DNA of 57,463 nucleotides from Streptomyces sp. I05A-00742. GTDB lineage: Bacteria > Actinomycetota > Actinomycetes > Streptomycetales > Streptomycetaceae. Within the stretch, counting starts at the first letter, position 1; each line of letters opens with the position of its first letter. Location: assembly GCF_013055795.1 (NCBI RefSeq), contig NZ_JABETO010000027.1, positions 1 to 57,463 of the forward strand, read 5' to 3'. Below are positions 33,405-41,396 of this stretch, one piece after another. A program made the translations under genes and the position numbers. A model generated the notes under the pieces. The model saw only the letters and a list, made by a program, of their open reading frames with translations, ran no database searches and was not told the DNA's origin.

Positions 33405-33596
33405 CCTCGGCCGTCCCCGGATACCCCTCCCCTGCCATCTGATCCGTCCGGGCGCCCGAACGGTGCGGCCCGGACCAAGGGATCCCGTCGGTGAAAGGCC
33501 CGCGGGGCATTGCAACGTACGGGTAAGCGTCGAATGTCCCTGGTCGCGGCGCGTGCCGCGGCCTGGGCAAGCCGGACGGAAACACCGCCCGCCCGG

Positions 33597-34523
33597 CTAC
33601 CCTCCACGGCCGATCTCCTTCAGGTTGGCCGTGTAGACCTCCACGCCGACGCGGTCCCGGCGCCGACGGCACTCGTTCAGGGCCCTGCGCGTCCACCTCC
33701 TGGCCCGGTCGCGGTCGCCCTCGTGGAAGTGGTTCAGTCCCATCAAGCCGTAGAGCTTGCCGAGGAAGCGGCGGCCGGACGCCTCCCGGGGCAGGGTGTC
33801 CAGCTCGGCGAGGAGCCCTCGCAGGACGCGGTTGCTCTCGGCGAACCATGCCCGGTCGCTGAGTTTCTGAGCCGACGTCAGTGTCTCCCGACAGGCCCCG
33901 AGTTGCTGTGCGTCGGGTGTGCCGCGCCGCAGCTCGCGGGCGGTGAGCAGGTCGTCCAGCACCGCGGCGGTCGCCTCCGCGCGCCCCTCCCCCGCCCGCA
34001 GCGCCAGGCCGTGGGCGCGGCGGGCGTGCTCGGCGGCCGTCTCCAGGTCGTCCCGGGCGAGCGCGTAGTCGGCGAGGCGGCTGTGGATACCGGAGGCCAG
34101 GGCGCTTTCGGCCACGATCCCGTCGAGCACGTCGCGGAGCAGTGCCTCGCCGGCCTCGAACTCCCCTTCCTCGAAAAGGACGTCCGCCTCGTGGATCCGC
34201 TCCAGGGGGTTCCCCGGCGCGTCGGCTCCCGCCATACGGCGCTCGGCGCCGGGACGGCCCAGGAGGTCGAGCTCGGACGCGATCCGCCGGACGGTGCGCA
34301 GGTAGGGACGCATGGCGTCCATGTCCCGGCGCATGGCGTCCAGGAGCTCCCCTGGAGCCCGCAGCCACGCGTCGCAACGGGCGTCCAGCTCGGCGGCGTG
34401 CCGCCGGCACAGCGCGCGGAACCCGGCGTCGTCACCGGTCCGGTCGGCCACGCTGAGGGCCCACAGGATCCGCCCGAGCTCCCCGTCGATGTGGTCCCCG
34501 ACGTGCGGCACCTTCATCTTCAT
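33597..34523 (-). CDS. TPR-like helical-repeat protein of the TIR-like/SLOG locus
   Basis: A 308-aa all-helical protein. The C-terminal two-thirds (about residues 95-300) consists of repeats with the TPR spacing: EADVLFEEGEFEAGEALLRDVLD, SRLADYALARDDLETAAEHARRAHGLALRAG and LGKLYGLMGLNHFHEGDRDRARRWTRRALNECRRRRDRVG. The N-terminal part is a helical region with an MRRDMDAMRPYLRTVRRIASELD stretch. Its ATG overlaps the TGA of the TIR-like gene (ATGA), so both are made together. TPR proteins usually sense a ligand or assemble complexes, so a regulatory or scaffolding partner of the TIR-like protein is the natural inference. Confidence 0.8.
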   Translation of the reverse strand: MKMKVPHVGDHIDGELGRILWALSVADRTGDDAGFRALCRRHAAELDARCDAWLRAPGELLDAMRRDMDAMRPYLRTVRRIASELDLLGRPGAERRMAGADAPGNPLERIHEADVLFEEGEFEAGEALLRDVLDGIVAESALASGIHSRLADYALARDDLETAAEHARRAHGLALRAGEGRAEATAAVLDDLLTARELRRGTPDAQQLGACRETLTSAQKLSDRAWFAESNRVLRGLLAELDTLPREASGRRFLGKLYGLMGLNHFHEGDRDRARRWTRRALNECRRRRDRVGVEVYTANLKEIGRGG

Positions 34524-36778
34524 CGGACCGGGGCTCCCCACTGCAGGAGATGGCGGTACAGGTGCATGTACAGCAGCCCGGCCCGGTGCTCGTGGCCGTC
34601 CGTCCACCCGGACAGGACGGCACTGTGCGGCGCGCCGGGTGCCACGTCGCCGACGACCTGCGCCACGTTCTCCGCGGACAGGTCCAGGGACACGGTGACG
34701 GTCGGAAGGCGCGCCTCGTGCGCCACCCTGCACAGCGCCTGGCCGACACCGTTCGACACCGGGCCGGACTTTCCCACCACCACCCACACGTCGGCCCGGA
34801 CCGGCCGGGCCCGCAGCCGCCCGTGGGGCAGGTGCCCCACGGGGACGGGGTCCACCGCCGTCCAGCTCCCCGAGACGACCGTGACATGCAGCAGCTTCTC
34901 CAGGTCCGCGCGCTGCTGTCGTACCCAGGAGGAGATGAGTGCGGCCTCCCCCTCGCATTCGGCCACGACCGCGACGTGGCAGCGGGGCGGGCCGCCCTTC
35001 CGGTTCGCGTTCGGATGCGGGTCCGGATTCGGGTCCGGGTTCGGGAGGCTCCAGTACGGCGGTACGTCGGGAGGTCCGGCGTCGGCGCGCCTCTCCTGTG
35101 TGAAGCGCCTGAGGTCCAGGCCGCCCCACCAGTCGAGGGAGCCGATCACCCGCAACGGCCGTCGGCCGTCGACCGGTTGGCTGTCCTGGTAGTCGGGCGC
35201 CGGTATCAGCATCCGGCCCCCGCCCAGGTCCGGCAGCGGTACGACGCCCGTGACCAGGGCCTGCCGGCTCATACGGCCGTTCGGCACGGACACAGACAGC
35301 ATCCGGTCGTAGATGTGGGGAAGGTCGCGGGGGTCCGTCATGGACAGCCCGAGCCGTCGCAGACACTCCTCGCGTGTCTGCGACCGGAACAGCTCGGTGT
35401 CCAGCAACCCGCGCCAGACGACGAGTTGCCGGTCCAGCACCAGGTTCCTCAAGGACTCGGAGTCCGTGACGGGGCCCGGCTGCCGCGCCGCTCCGGCGAC
35501 GAACAGGACGTCGGGACGTTCGCCCACCGTCTGCTTCAGCGACGTCGCCGCCTCCAGGCCGCACCAGGCGCGGCCCAGGTAGTCGGCGACGTCGTCCAGC
35601 AGGATCAGCGTGCGCCCGGCCGCCTGTAACAGGGGCAACGAGGCGAGGGTCCGCCGGAAGAGGACCTGCTCTTCGGGGGTGTGCGGGGCCTGCGGAACGC
35701 AGCTGTAGTCGTACCAGAGCCGGATCCGCCGCAGCAGCGGCCGCAACGCGGGCACGGTGTCGAGCAGGGCGCGCAGGCGGTCCGGGCCGGCGTCGTCGGC
35801 CGCCCGGGCCGCCCCGGTCCCGATCTCGTCCACGTCGACCCGCTCGACCTCCCGGGCCACCGGCTCCAGGGACGCCTCGTCCAGGTTCTCCCTCAGGACG
35901 CCGACGAGCAGGCTCTCCGCCAGGTCCGAACCGGCCGTCCCGACCGGCATGTTCATCGGGGCACGCGCCCACCGGCGGGGAGTGTGCAGGCCTCGCCGGT
36001 GGGCGACGCGCACGGCCTCGCACAGCGCGGCGACGAGGTGCCAGGCGATCAGCCGGGCCTGTATCCCGTCCGGGTCGGGCCGTTCGGCGTCCATCCAGCG
36101 GTGCGATACGAACACGTGATGACAGCCCGGGCCGATACCCCGCGCCAGCCGTGGTCCCGCCTCGCGCATCGCCGGGAAGCGCCCGTACCCGATGAGCGCG
36201 TCCAGGGGAAGCCACCGCGAGTCGGCCAGGTGCCGGGAGAGCCGTCCGGCGGGCTGGGGACGTACGTCCGCCGGTTGGGCGATATCGTCCAGCGTGCGGT
36301 TGGGGACGGCCGGCGGGAACCTGCCCACGATCTCTCCCCCGGGTTCCGCCATGACGTACAGCAGCCCCCGCTCGACGGCGACCCGGCCCGTTCCGTCGGG
36401 AGGAACGAGGTGGCGGTGCGCCAGGTAGTCGCGCTGCTCGGCGAGCCGGGTCACGTCGTCCGGCGGCCTCATCCGCCGCTCCCGTCGTTCGCGCACCGCG
36501 AGCCCCGCCAGGGTCTCGACGCCCAGGAAGGGAACCTGCGGGCAGGCGCACAGATAGCGGTACGCGATGTCGTCGTACGTCCGGGTCGTCCCGTCCCGCG
36601 CGTACGCGAGTGCCTTGGCGGGCACCTCGTCCGCCCGCCGGGCGTACAGCAGCCGCGGCTGCCTTCGAATTCTCTCCGGAGGGACCGACATCAGCGCCTC
36701 GGCGTCGTCGCCCGGTTCACCCGGATCGCCCGGATCACCCGGATAGCCGGTGTCCGGATCCGCCCCGCTCCGGCGCAC
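34520..36778 (-). CDS. Large TIR-like conflict-system protein (752 aa)
   Basis: The core (about residues 218-412) has a TIR-like layout. HHVFVSHRWMD (220-230) matches the first strand and BB-loop entry of TIR domains (V-F-I-S-H-R). RIRLWYDYSCVPQ (351-363) forms a central strand with an SH-binding-like CVPQ. QAAGRTLILLDDVADYLGRAWCGLEAATS (385-413) resembles the W-C-x-x-E helix, where E409 would be the NADase-type glutamate. A long insertion separates the strands. Residues 1-210 are helical, 579-592 form a P-N/D repeat linker, and 600-750 look like a second Rossmann-type domain (CHVAVVAE..., VRADVWVVVGKSGPVSNGVGQALC). The GTG at 36778 follows GGGAGG. TIR assignment is tentative. Confidence 0.7.
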   Translation of the reverse strand: MRRSGADPDTGYPGDPGDPGEPGDDAEALMSVPPERIRRQPRLLYARRADEVPAKALAYARDGTTRTYDDIAYRYLCACPQVPFLGVETLAGLAVRERRERRMRPPDDVTRLAEQRDYLAHRHLVPPDGTGRVAVERGLLYVMAEPGGEIVGRFPPAVPNRTLDDIAQPADVRPQPAGRLSRHLADSRWLPLDALIGYGRFPAMREAGPRLARGIGPGCHHVFVSHRWMDAERPDPDGIQARLIAWHLVAALCEAVRVAHRRGLHTPRRWARAPMNMPVGTAGSDLAESLLVGVLRENLDEASLEPVAREVERVDVDEIGTGAARAADDAGPDRLRALLDTVPALRPLLRRIRLWYDYSCVPQAPHTPEEQVLFRRTLASLPLLQAAGRTLILLDDVADYLGRAWCGLEAATSLKQTVGERPDVLFVAGAARQPGPVTDSESLRNLVLDRQLVVWRGLLDTELFRSQTREECLRRLGLSMTDPRDLPHIYDRMLSVSVPNGRMSRQALVTGVVPLPDLGGGRMLIPAPDYQDSQPVDGRRPLRVIGSLDWWGGLDLRRFTQERRADAGPPDVPPYWSLPNPDPNPDPHPNANRKGGPPRCHVAVVAECEGEAALISSWVRQQRADLEKLLHVTVVSGSWTAVDPVPVGHLPHGRLRARPVRADVWVVVGKSGPVSNGVGQALCRVAHEARLPTVTVSLDLSAENVAQVVGDVAPGAPHSAVLSGWTDGHEHRAGLLYMHLYRHLLQWGAPVR

Positions 36779-36877
36779 GAGCTCGCCTCCCTCACCGGCC
36801 CGTCAGGCCATAACATCACGTCAACGCGCGTACCTTTTCCGAAGATTCGGCGAGTGTAACCGCGGGGAGATACCACC

Positions 36878-37390
36878 ATGGCCGGAATTGGCGACTCGTT
36901 GTGGAACGAAGGCATTGATGCGAACGACTACCAGGGCGCGACCGCGACGTATCACGCCGCGGTCTTCGAGCAGTACAAGCTGTGCGTGGAAATGGCCGAC
37001 CGGGTCAGCGCCCGCCGCAATCTCGCCAACACCTTCTTCCTGACCCTCCACAGCGGTCTGCTCGCCTTCCTCGGCGTCTGGCTGTCCCCGGAACGCCACC
37101 GCGAGGTCCCGGTCGTCCTGGCCCTCGCGGCGCTGCTGGTCCTGCTGGGCATGTGCGCCACCTGGTGGTTCACCGTCAGGTCCTACCAGCAGCTGAACAG
37201 GGGCAAGTTCGCGGTGATAGGGGCCTTCGAGGAGCGGTTGCCGGCCCGCGCCTTCGTGGCCGCCGAGTGGCGCGCCCTGGGCGAGGGCCGCGACTGGCGC
37301 GTCTACCTGCCGCTCAGCCGCGTCGAGCGATGGATCCCGCTCCTCTTCGTCGTGGCCTACGTCCTGGGGTTCGTCGGCGTCCTGCTGTGA
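36878..37390 (+). CDS. RipA/SLATT-like membrane protein
   Basis: This 170-aa protein starts with a soluble helix (FEQYKLCVEMADRVSARRNLANTFF, about 30-54), followed by a pair of membrane helices (about 54-69 and 78-100), a soluble stretch and a C-terminal helix (about 151-170). The EQYKL-x-VEMADR-x-S-x-RR-x-x-AN-x-FF block is the signature I associate with the RipA family of octameric membrane proteins and with SLATT effector proteins, which form membrane channels in nucleotide-dependent conflict systems. ATG 36878 follows GGGGAGATACCACC. The next gene is SLOG-like, a partner typical for SLATT. Confidence 0.8.
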   Translation: MAGIGDSLWNEGIDANDYQGATATYHAAVFEQYKLCVEMADRVSARRNLANTFFLTLHSGLLAFLGVWLSPERHREVPVVLALAALLVLLGMCATWWFTVRSYQQLNRGKFAVIGAFEERLPARAFVAAEWRALGEGRDWRVYLPLSRVERWIPLLFVVAYVLGFVGVLL

Positions 37391-37461
37391 CCGCCGCCGC
37401 CCGTCATGCCCGCACCGATAGGGTGGTGGGCACATCGCCGGGGCCGGAAGGGGATTGCCGC

Positions 37462-37953
37462 GTGGTCACGATCGCCGTCACCGGCCACATGGACCTGGCC
37501 GCCGAGGCGGCCGGACCGGTGCGCGCCGCTCTCCGCGAGCTGTTGGCCGGCCTGCGGGACGACGCCCTGGTGGGGCGCTCCTGTCTGGCCCGCGGCGCCG
37601 ACACCCTCTTCGCCGAGGAGGTCCTCTCCCTCGGCGGCCGCCTGTCGGTGATCATCCCCTCCCGCGACTACCGGGACGCGGTCGTCCATCCCGCCGACCT
37701 CGCCGCGTTCGACGCCCTCCGCGGCTCCGCCGCCGACGTGCTCGTCATGCCGTACGAGCACGCGGGCCGCGCCGCCTACGAAGCGGCCAACCACCGCCTC
37801 CTCCGGGGCGCGGACCGTCTGGTAGCCGTCTGGGACGGCAGCGCTCCCACGGGCCGCGGCGGCGGTACGGCGGACACCGTGGCCGCCGCCCGCTCGGCCG
37901 GGCTGGCCGTCGATGTCGTGTGGCCCGCCGGCGCGTTCAGGACCGGCGGCTGA
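37462..37953 (+). CDS. SLOG-like nucleotide-binding sensor protein
   Basis: This 163-aa Rossmann-like protein has the SLOG/LOG-type features: a first strand with glycine loop (VTIAVTGHMDL), CLARGADTLFAEEVLSLGGRLSVIIPSRDY in the middle, YEAANHRLLRGADRLVAVWDG (residues 106-126), and the phosphate-loop-like GRGGGTADTV (131-140). Such proteins bind a nucleotide or its derivative and, when next to a SLATT or RipA-like membrane protein, are thought to sense a signal and open the effector. GTG 37462 follows AAGGGG. The order membrane protein then sensor, 71 nt apart, supports one transcript. Confidence 0.82.
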   Translation: MVTIAVTGHMDLAAEAAGPVRAALRELLAGLRDDALVGRSCLARGADTLFAEEVLSLGGRLSVIIPSRDYRDAVVHPADLAAFDALRGSAADVLVMPYEHAGRAAYEAANHRLLRGADRLVAVWDGSAPTGRGGGTADTVAAARSAGLAVDVVWPAGAFRTGG

Positions 37954-38056
37954 CGCCACTCGTCGGTTCGTGGTCCGTGGCCGCCGTCGGCCGGGGTGAC
38001 GTGTGTTTCCCGCGGCTCTCCGCCGACTCTCCGCGGCCGGTGTGCGTGCCGAACGA

Positions 38057-38083
38057 CCAGCCAGCCAGCCAGCCAGCCAGCCA
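38057..38083. repeat. (CCAG)6 tetranucleotide array
   Basis: Six perfect CCAG units plus CCA lie between the SLOG-like gene and the stop of the 44-aa peptide gene on the other strand. Such a tract could slip in replication. It is not inside a gene. Confidence 0.9.
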
Positions 38084-38122
38084 CGGAGAACCGGGGCGAC
38101 CCGTCGCGCTCTTCCCGTCCCT

Positions 38123-38257
38123 CTAGTTACAGCGGGGCGGCTCCGTGCACCCGTCCGTCCGGTCGGTGGTGAAAATGGTGTCGCAGCACATCATCGGATC
38201 CAGGCTCTGCTCGTCGGTCTCGGGCAGCTCCTGAAGTTCCAGGACCTCGATCTCCAT
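38123..38257 (-). CDS. Candidate RiPP (lanthipeptide-like) precursor peptide, 44 aa
   Basis: The minus strand carries a short frame with ATG 38257 behind GAGGGA. The peptide has a leader-like acidic part (MEIEVLELQELPETDEQSLD, residues 1-20) and a core-like part rich in Cys and Thr: MMCCDTIFTTD then RTDGCTEPPRCN (residues 22-44). Four cysteines (24, 25, 37, 43) and five Thr could form lanthionine or thiazole crosslinks. The ELQELPETDEQ-type leader fits RiPP precursors of Streptomyces. No modifying enzyme is in the neighbourhood, so it is an orphan or needs enzymes from elsewhere. A zinc-binding small protein is the main alternative. Confidence 0.6.
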   Translation of the reverse strand: MEIEVLELQELPETDEQSLDPMMCCDTIFTTDRTDGCTEPPRCN

Positions 38258-38590
38258 GGTTTCCCTCACTTCCCCTCATCGTGGCTCCCGCCGTGCTCGA
38301 TCGAGGCACAGCAGGAGGTCGATGGTGGTCGCCGGGCCGGTGTGACAGATCGCGCCCACCGTAGTCCAGCATGGCAGCCGCGGCCTCCAGGAACACCGTC
38401 CGTCGGCGCCGGGGGCGGGGCGCTTTGGAGCACGGCCCGGTGTCGCCGCGCGCCGGATCCCGCCGGTGCGTCGTACGTCGCAATCGCCACCGTTGTCGCA
38501 TGAGGCGCACGGTCCCGGGTAGCAGCTCGATCACCGCGGACGCGGACGTGGATACCCCACAGGGAAAATCGGTGAAAGGAAGTAGTGGCC
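38258..38590. other. Gap upstream of the peptide gene, no clear gene
   Basis: This stretch of 333 bases sits between the 44-aa peptide gene (minus) and the DUF5133 gene (plus). Short frames on the minus strand have poor codon bias. It must hold the promoters of both genes, but I cannot pick out hexamers with confidence. AAAGGAAG at 38575-38582 is the ribosome binding site of the DUF5133 gene. Confidence 0.4.
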
Positions 38591-38824
38591 GTGTTGATGG
38601 CTCACCCGGCTGTTCTGGAGAATCTCGTGGAGCAGTACACGACGCTCGACCTGCTGCACGCGGAATCGGGTGACCCGGAGGCCCGGCAACGCCTGGACGA
38701 CGTCGCCTATCTGCTCTGCCTGGCGACCGGCACCGGAGACGTCGACGCGGCGCTGATCGCCGCGCGCTACCGGTTGCCGGGTGCCCGGGTGCGGGACGAT
38801 TCCCTGCTCGCAGCAGGTGAATGA
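38591..38824 (+). CDS. DUF5133 family protein
   Basis: A 77-aa protein of the Streptomyces DUF5133 family: MAHPAVLENLVEQYTTLDLL followed by DDVAYLLCLATGTGDVDAALIAARYRLPGARVRDDSLLA. GTG 38591 is chosen over GTG 38585 because AAGGAAG ends about 8 nt upstream and the family begins with the same V/M-L-M-A-H-P. Its stop overlaps the next ATG (ATGA), so the pair is coupled. It is a paralogue of the gene at 2050-2388. The function of the family is unknown; members often lie beside regulators or secondary-metabolite genes. Confidence 0.88.
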   Translation: MLMAHPAVLENLVEQYTTLDLLHAESGDPEARQRLDDVAYLLCLATGTGDVDAALIAARYRLPGARVRDDSLLAAGE

Positions 38825-39189
38825 GAGAGGAATTCGTGGTGTGGATGTCCGCACAGACACCGGCCGAGCGTGCTCTGGCGAACTCCTACACCACAGGAGA
38901 CGGACAGCTCACCTTCGACGTCTCCGACCTGGCGGTTGACTACCACCCTGACCGCACGGTCACACTGACCTACCAGCTCACCGTGATACGTCGAGACCAC
39001 CCGGGCGAGCGCTGGATTTTCACCCTGCCATGGGCCGACAAGTCCTTCGCGGACGTCTTCGTCTCCCCTTCTCCCGACCACGATCGGCTGCGGCAGCTCG
39101 TGCACGTGGTCCACACCCTGTTGGAGGAGTGGTGGGATACCAAGGGCCGTAACCGCGGGTCGGCGAGCATGGGACGTGGACTTCCCTGA
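38821..39189 (+). CDS. Hypothetical protein coupled to DUF5133 (122 aa)
   Basis: The product has an N-terminal TPAERALANSYTTGDGQLTFDVSDL and a beta-rich middle (VDYHPDRTVTLTYQLTVIRRDHPGERWIFTLPW), then a helix ending VVHTLLEEWWDTKGRNR. The ATG shares 4 nt with the DUF5133 stop. GTG 38836 behind GAGAGG is an equally good alternative start. I recall similar proteins in Streptomyces genomes next to DUF5133 genes but no function. Confidence 0.75.
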   Translation: MREEFVVWMSAQTPAERALANSYTTGDGQLTFDVSDLAVDYHPDRTVTLTYQLTVIRRDHPGERWIFTLPWADKSFADVFVSPSPDHDRLRQLVHVVHTLLEEWWDTKGRNRGSASMGRGLP

Positions 39190-39288
39190 GGGCGGTCGCC
39201 GCGCGAATACGGACTAAATGCCTGACTCGGGATACTGGGAGCGATCGGGTCACCACGTCCCGCACCGATGAAATCCCTTGGAGTATCC

Positions 39289-40437
39289 GTGCCTTTACGG
39301 ATAGCGATCACCGCTGAGCCGATACCTTCGCATGTGTCCGCCCTGGATTACGTCATCTCCCCGGCCCTTGAGCAGGGCCACCATGTCGCGCTCCACGCCT
39401 CCCACATGTTCCGCCGCCAAGCCAGGCAGCGCGGGTTGGAGTTCCACAGCGCCGGAACGAACTGGACCTGTGATCCCGTCGTTCAGCAGGCGGCGAGCGA
39501 GATCTGGAAGGGATCCGGAAACGGCCCCTTCAACCGGTACGTCTTCGGTCACCTCTGGCCGGCACAGGCCGAGGCGAAGGTCCCTGACCTGCTCGCCGCG
39601 TGGACACGGGAGCGGCCCGATCTGGTGATCGCCGAGTGCAGCGATCCCGGCGCGCACCTCGCGGCCAGAATCTTGGAACTGCCCCTGCTCGCAGCGGACA
39701 ACGGCCTCGGCCCGGTGCTGCTCGACCTCTGGGACACCGACGTCCCGCCCGCGCTGTTTCCCCTCTGCAAACAGTACGAGCAGGACACTCCCACACTCCC
39801 CCCGATGCTCACCCCCGCGCCGGTTCAGTGGTTCTACGGGACGCCCCCGCCTTCGGCGCGCGCGGTCCGGCGCACGGTCGCGGAATTCCGGACCGCCCTC
39901 CCCGAGTGGCTGGAACGCTCCGTCCCCCTCCGCCCGCTCGTCTACGTGAGCCTCGGTACCTCGACCACCGCGATGCCCGATCTCCGTACCGTCGTCGGGA
40001 ACGTCTACCGGGAGATCATGGCCGCACTCTCCGGAATCGACTGCGACGCGATCGTGTCCGCGGGCGACCTCGCAGCGCACCTGCCGAGCGCGGACCCTCG
40101 CATCAGGGTCGTCGAGCACGTCCCGCAGCCCGCGCTCCTGCGCCGCGCCGACCTGTTCGTGACGCACGGAGGCAGAGCATCCCTGCTCGACGCGGTGCAG
40201 GGCTCAACGCCCCTCCTGGGCATGGGCGTTCTTCTCGACCAGCCCGCCAACGCCGCCACGTTCGCCCGGCGCGGCCTCGGCCGTGCGCTGGACCTCACCG
40301 CGACGCGCGGCGAGATCGCCGACGCCATGACGGCCCTCCTCGGCTCCTCGCACTACGGCACCGCCATGAGCGCCGCCGAGGCCGAGCTGTCACAGCTGCC
40401 ACCGCTCGACCTCGCGGAACTACGGGACAGCCTTTGA
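39289..40437 (+). CDS. GT-B glycosyltransferase (GT1-like)
   Basis: This 382-aa protein has the two-domain GT-B layout. The N-terminal domain has VPLRIAITAEPIPSHVSALDYVISPALEQGHHVALHAS, and the C-terminal nucleotide-sugar domain has RPLVYVSLGTSTT and VVEHVPQPALLRRADLFVTHGGRASLLDAVQGSTPLLGMGVLLDQPANAATFARRGLGRALD. The HGG...P and D-Q loops bind the UDP or dTDP sugar. It is closest in style to natural-product glycosyltransferases (macrolide type). The GTG at 39289 is chosen because TTGGAG precedes it by 5 nt; ATG 39268 is possible. Acceptor unknown; it is the only sugar-transfer gene in the accessory stretch. Confidence 0.85.
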   Translation: MPLRIAITAEPIPSHVSALDYVISPALEQGHHVALHASHMFRRQARQRGLEFHSAGTNWTCDPVVQQAASEIWKGSGNGPFNRYVFGHLWPAQAEAKVPDLLAAWTRERPDLVIAECSDPGAHLAARILELPLLAADNGLGPVLLDLWDTDVPPALFPLCKQYEQDTPTLPPMLTPAPVQWFYGTPPPSARAVRRTVAEFRTALPEWLERSVPLRPLVYVSLGTSTTAMPDLRTVVGNVYREIMAALSGIDCDAIVSAGDLAAHLPSADPRIRVVEHVPQPALLRRADLFVTHGGRASLLDAVQGSTPLLGMGVLLDQPANAATFARRGLGRALDLTATRGEIADAMTALLGSSHYGTAMSAAEAELSQLPPLDLAELRDSL

Positions 40438-40449
40438 CGAGGTTGCGCT

Positions 40450-40645
40450 CGACGCGTCGCCCTTCGGTTTGTGGCGCGGCGGATCTCTCCGATGGCCCAG
40501 GTGATGATCGACGAGCGCGGGATGCGGGGGCTGGAACCGCAGGCGGACCACGGTCACCAGGATCCGGTCGATGAGGGCCAGTTCGCGCCTCGGCCCGGCC
40601 CCGGCCTGCGGCTTACCCTGATGACCACGCCGGTCCCGTAACGCG
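40450..40645 (-). pseudogene. IS5-type transposase remnant with a frameshift
   Basis: On the minus strand one frame reads RGHQGKPQAGAGPRRELAL and IDRILVTVVRLRFQPPHPAL, the N-terminal region of IS5-group transposases. A neighbouring frame then continues SSIITWAIGEIRR, the following helix-turn-helix segment. The two halves are joined by a small deletion and the remaining catalytic DDE domain is absent. No terminal inverted repeats are visible. It is a decayed insertion sequence, 3' to the glycosyltransferase gene. Confidence 0.65.
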
Positions 40646-40761
40646 GATTCGCGGGATGCGGCCTCGCGCCTCGACAGTCATACGGCCGCCTCCCGCGTCA
40701 ATGTCAGTGGCCGGCTCTACCCTCGGCGATCACTGTTGTCCGCCCGGATTGAGGAGACCAG

Positions 40762-41214
40762 ATGACCGACCCGATGTTGGCGGAGATCGGCCGTGGCATC
40801 GAGCTGAGCCACAGCGGCGAGCGGGAAGCCGCCGGCCGCCTGTTCTCCGGCCTCTGGGATGTGATCGGCGCTACCGGCGATGCGCTCCATCGCTGTGTAC
40901 TCGCCCACTCAATGGCCGATGTCCAAGACGATCCGCATGAAGAACTGGTCTGGGACCTGCGGGCGCTGGAGGCTGCGGACCTGATCACGGACGAGCGGAT
41001 GCAGCAAGCAGGCGTCGCCGGCTCCGTGGCCGGTTTCTACCCGTCCCTGCACCTCAATCTCGGAGACGTCTACCGAAGGCTCGGCGACCTCGATCGTGCG
41101 CGCGATCACCTCGCGCGCGGACGTGCTGCGATTGGTGCACTCGGTGATGACGGATACGGGCAAATGATCAAGAAAGGGCTGGACCGGCTCGGAGACCGGT
41201 TGTCGACAACCTGA
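40762..41214 (+). CDS. TPR-containing protein (150 aa)
   Basis: An all-helical protein with repeats GRGIELSHSGEREAAGRLFSGLWDVIGATGDALHRCVLAHSMADV and SLHLNLGDVYRRLGDLDRARDHLARGRAAIGALGDDG, with the TPR consensus most clear in the second. ATG 40762 follows GAGGAGACCAG, a strong ribosome binding site. It is found near other Streptomyces accessory genes and is probably a protein-protein interaction module; the partner is unknown. Confidence 0.8.
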   Translation: MTDPMLAEIGRGIELSHSGEREAAGRLFSGLWDVIGATGDALHRCVLAHSMADVQDDPHEELVWDLRALEAADLITDERMQQAGVAGSVAGFYPSLHLNLGDVYRRLGDLDRARDHLARGRAAIGALGDDGYGQMIKKGLDRLGDRLSTT

Positions 41215-41396
41215 CGGCTCGTCCTGACGCCATTCGCTCCCGCGCCGTCCGAACCGGCTCTGCCCGGGGGCCGGACGGTGCGTATGGGCGCGGGCTTACG
41301 GGTGAGCCGGCTGACGGCTGCGTGAGCAGGGTCTGCCGCCGCATCGCCCGCAGAGGCATCGACGAGAATCGATCCAAGGGTCCAAGGGGGTGGTGG

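Noticed and set aside
38057..38083. The CCAG array as a CRISPR-like repeat
   Set aside because: Units are 4 nt without spacers and no cas genes are present.
38266..38490. A second Cys-containing minus-strand frame just upstream of the RiPP-like peptide (ending in an STSCC-containing stretch)
   Set aside because: Third-position bias is poor, there is no ribosome binding site, and the resemblance to a core peptide is limited to a few residues.
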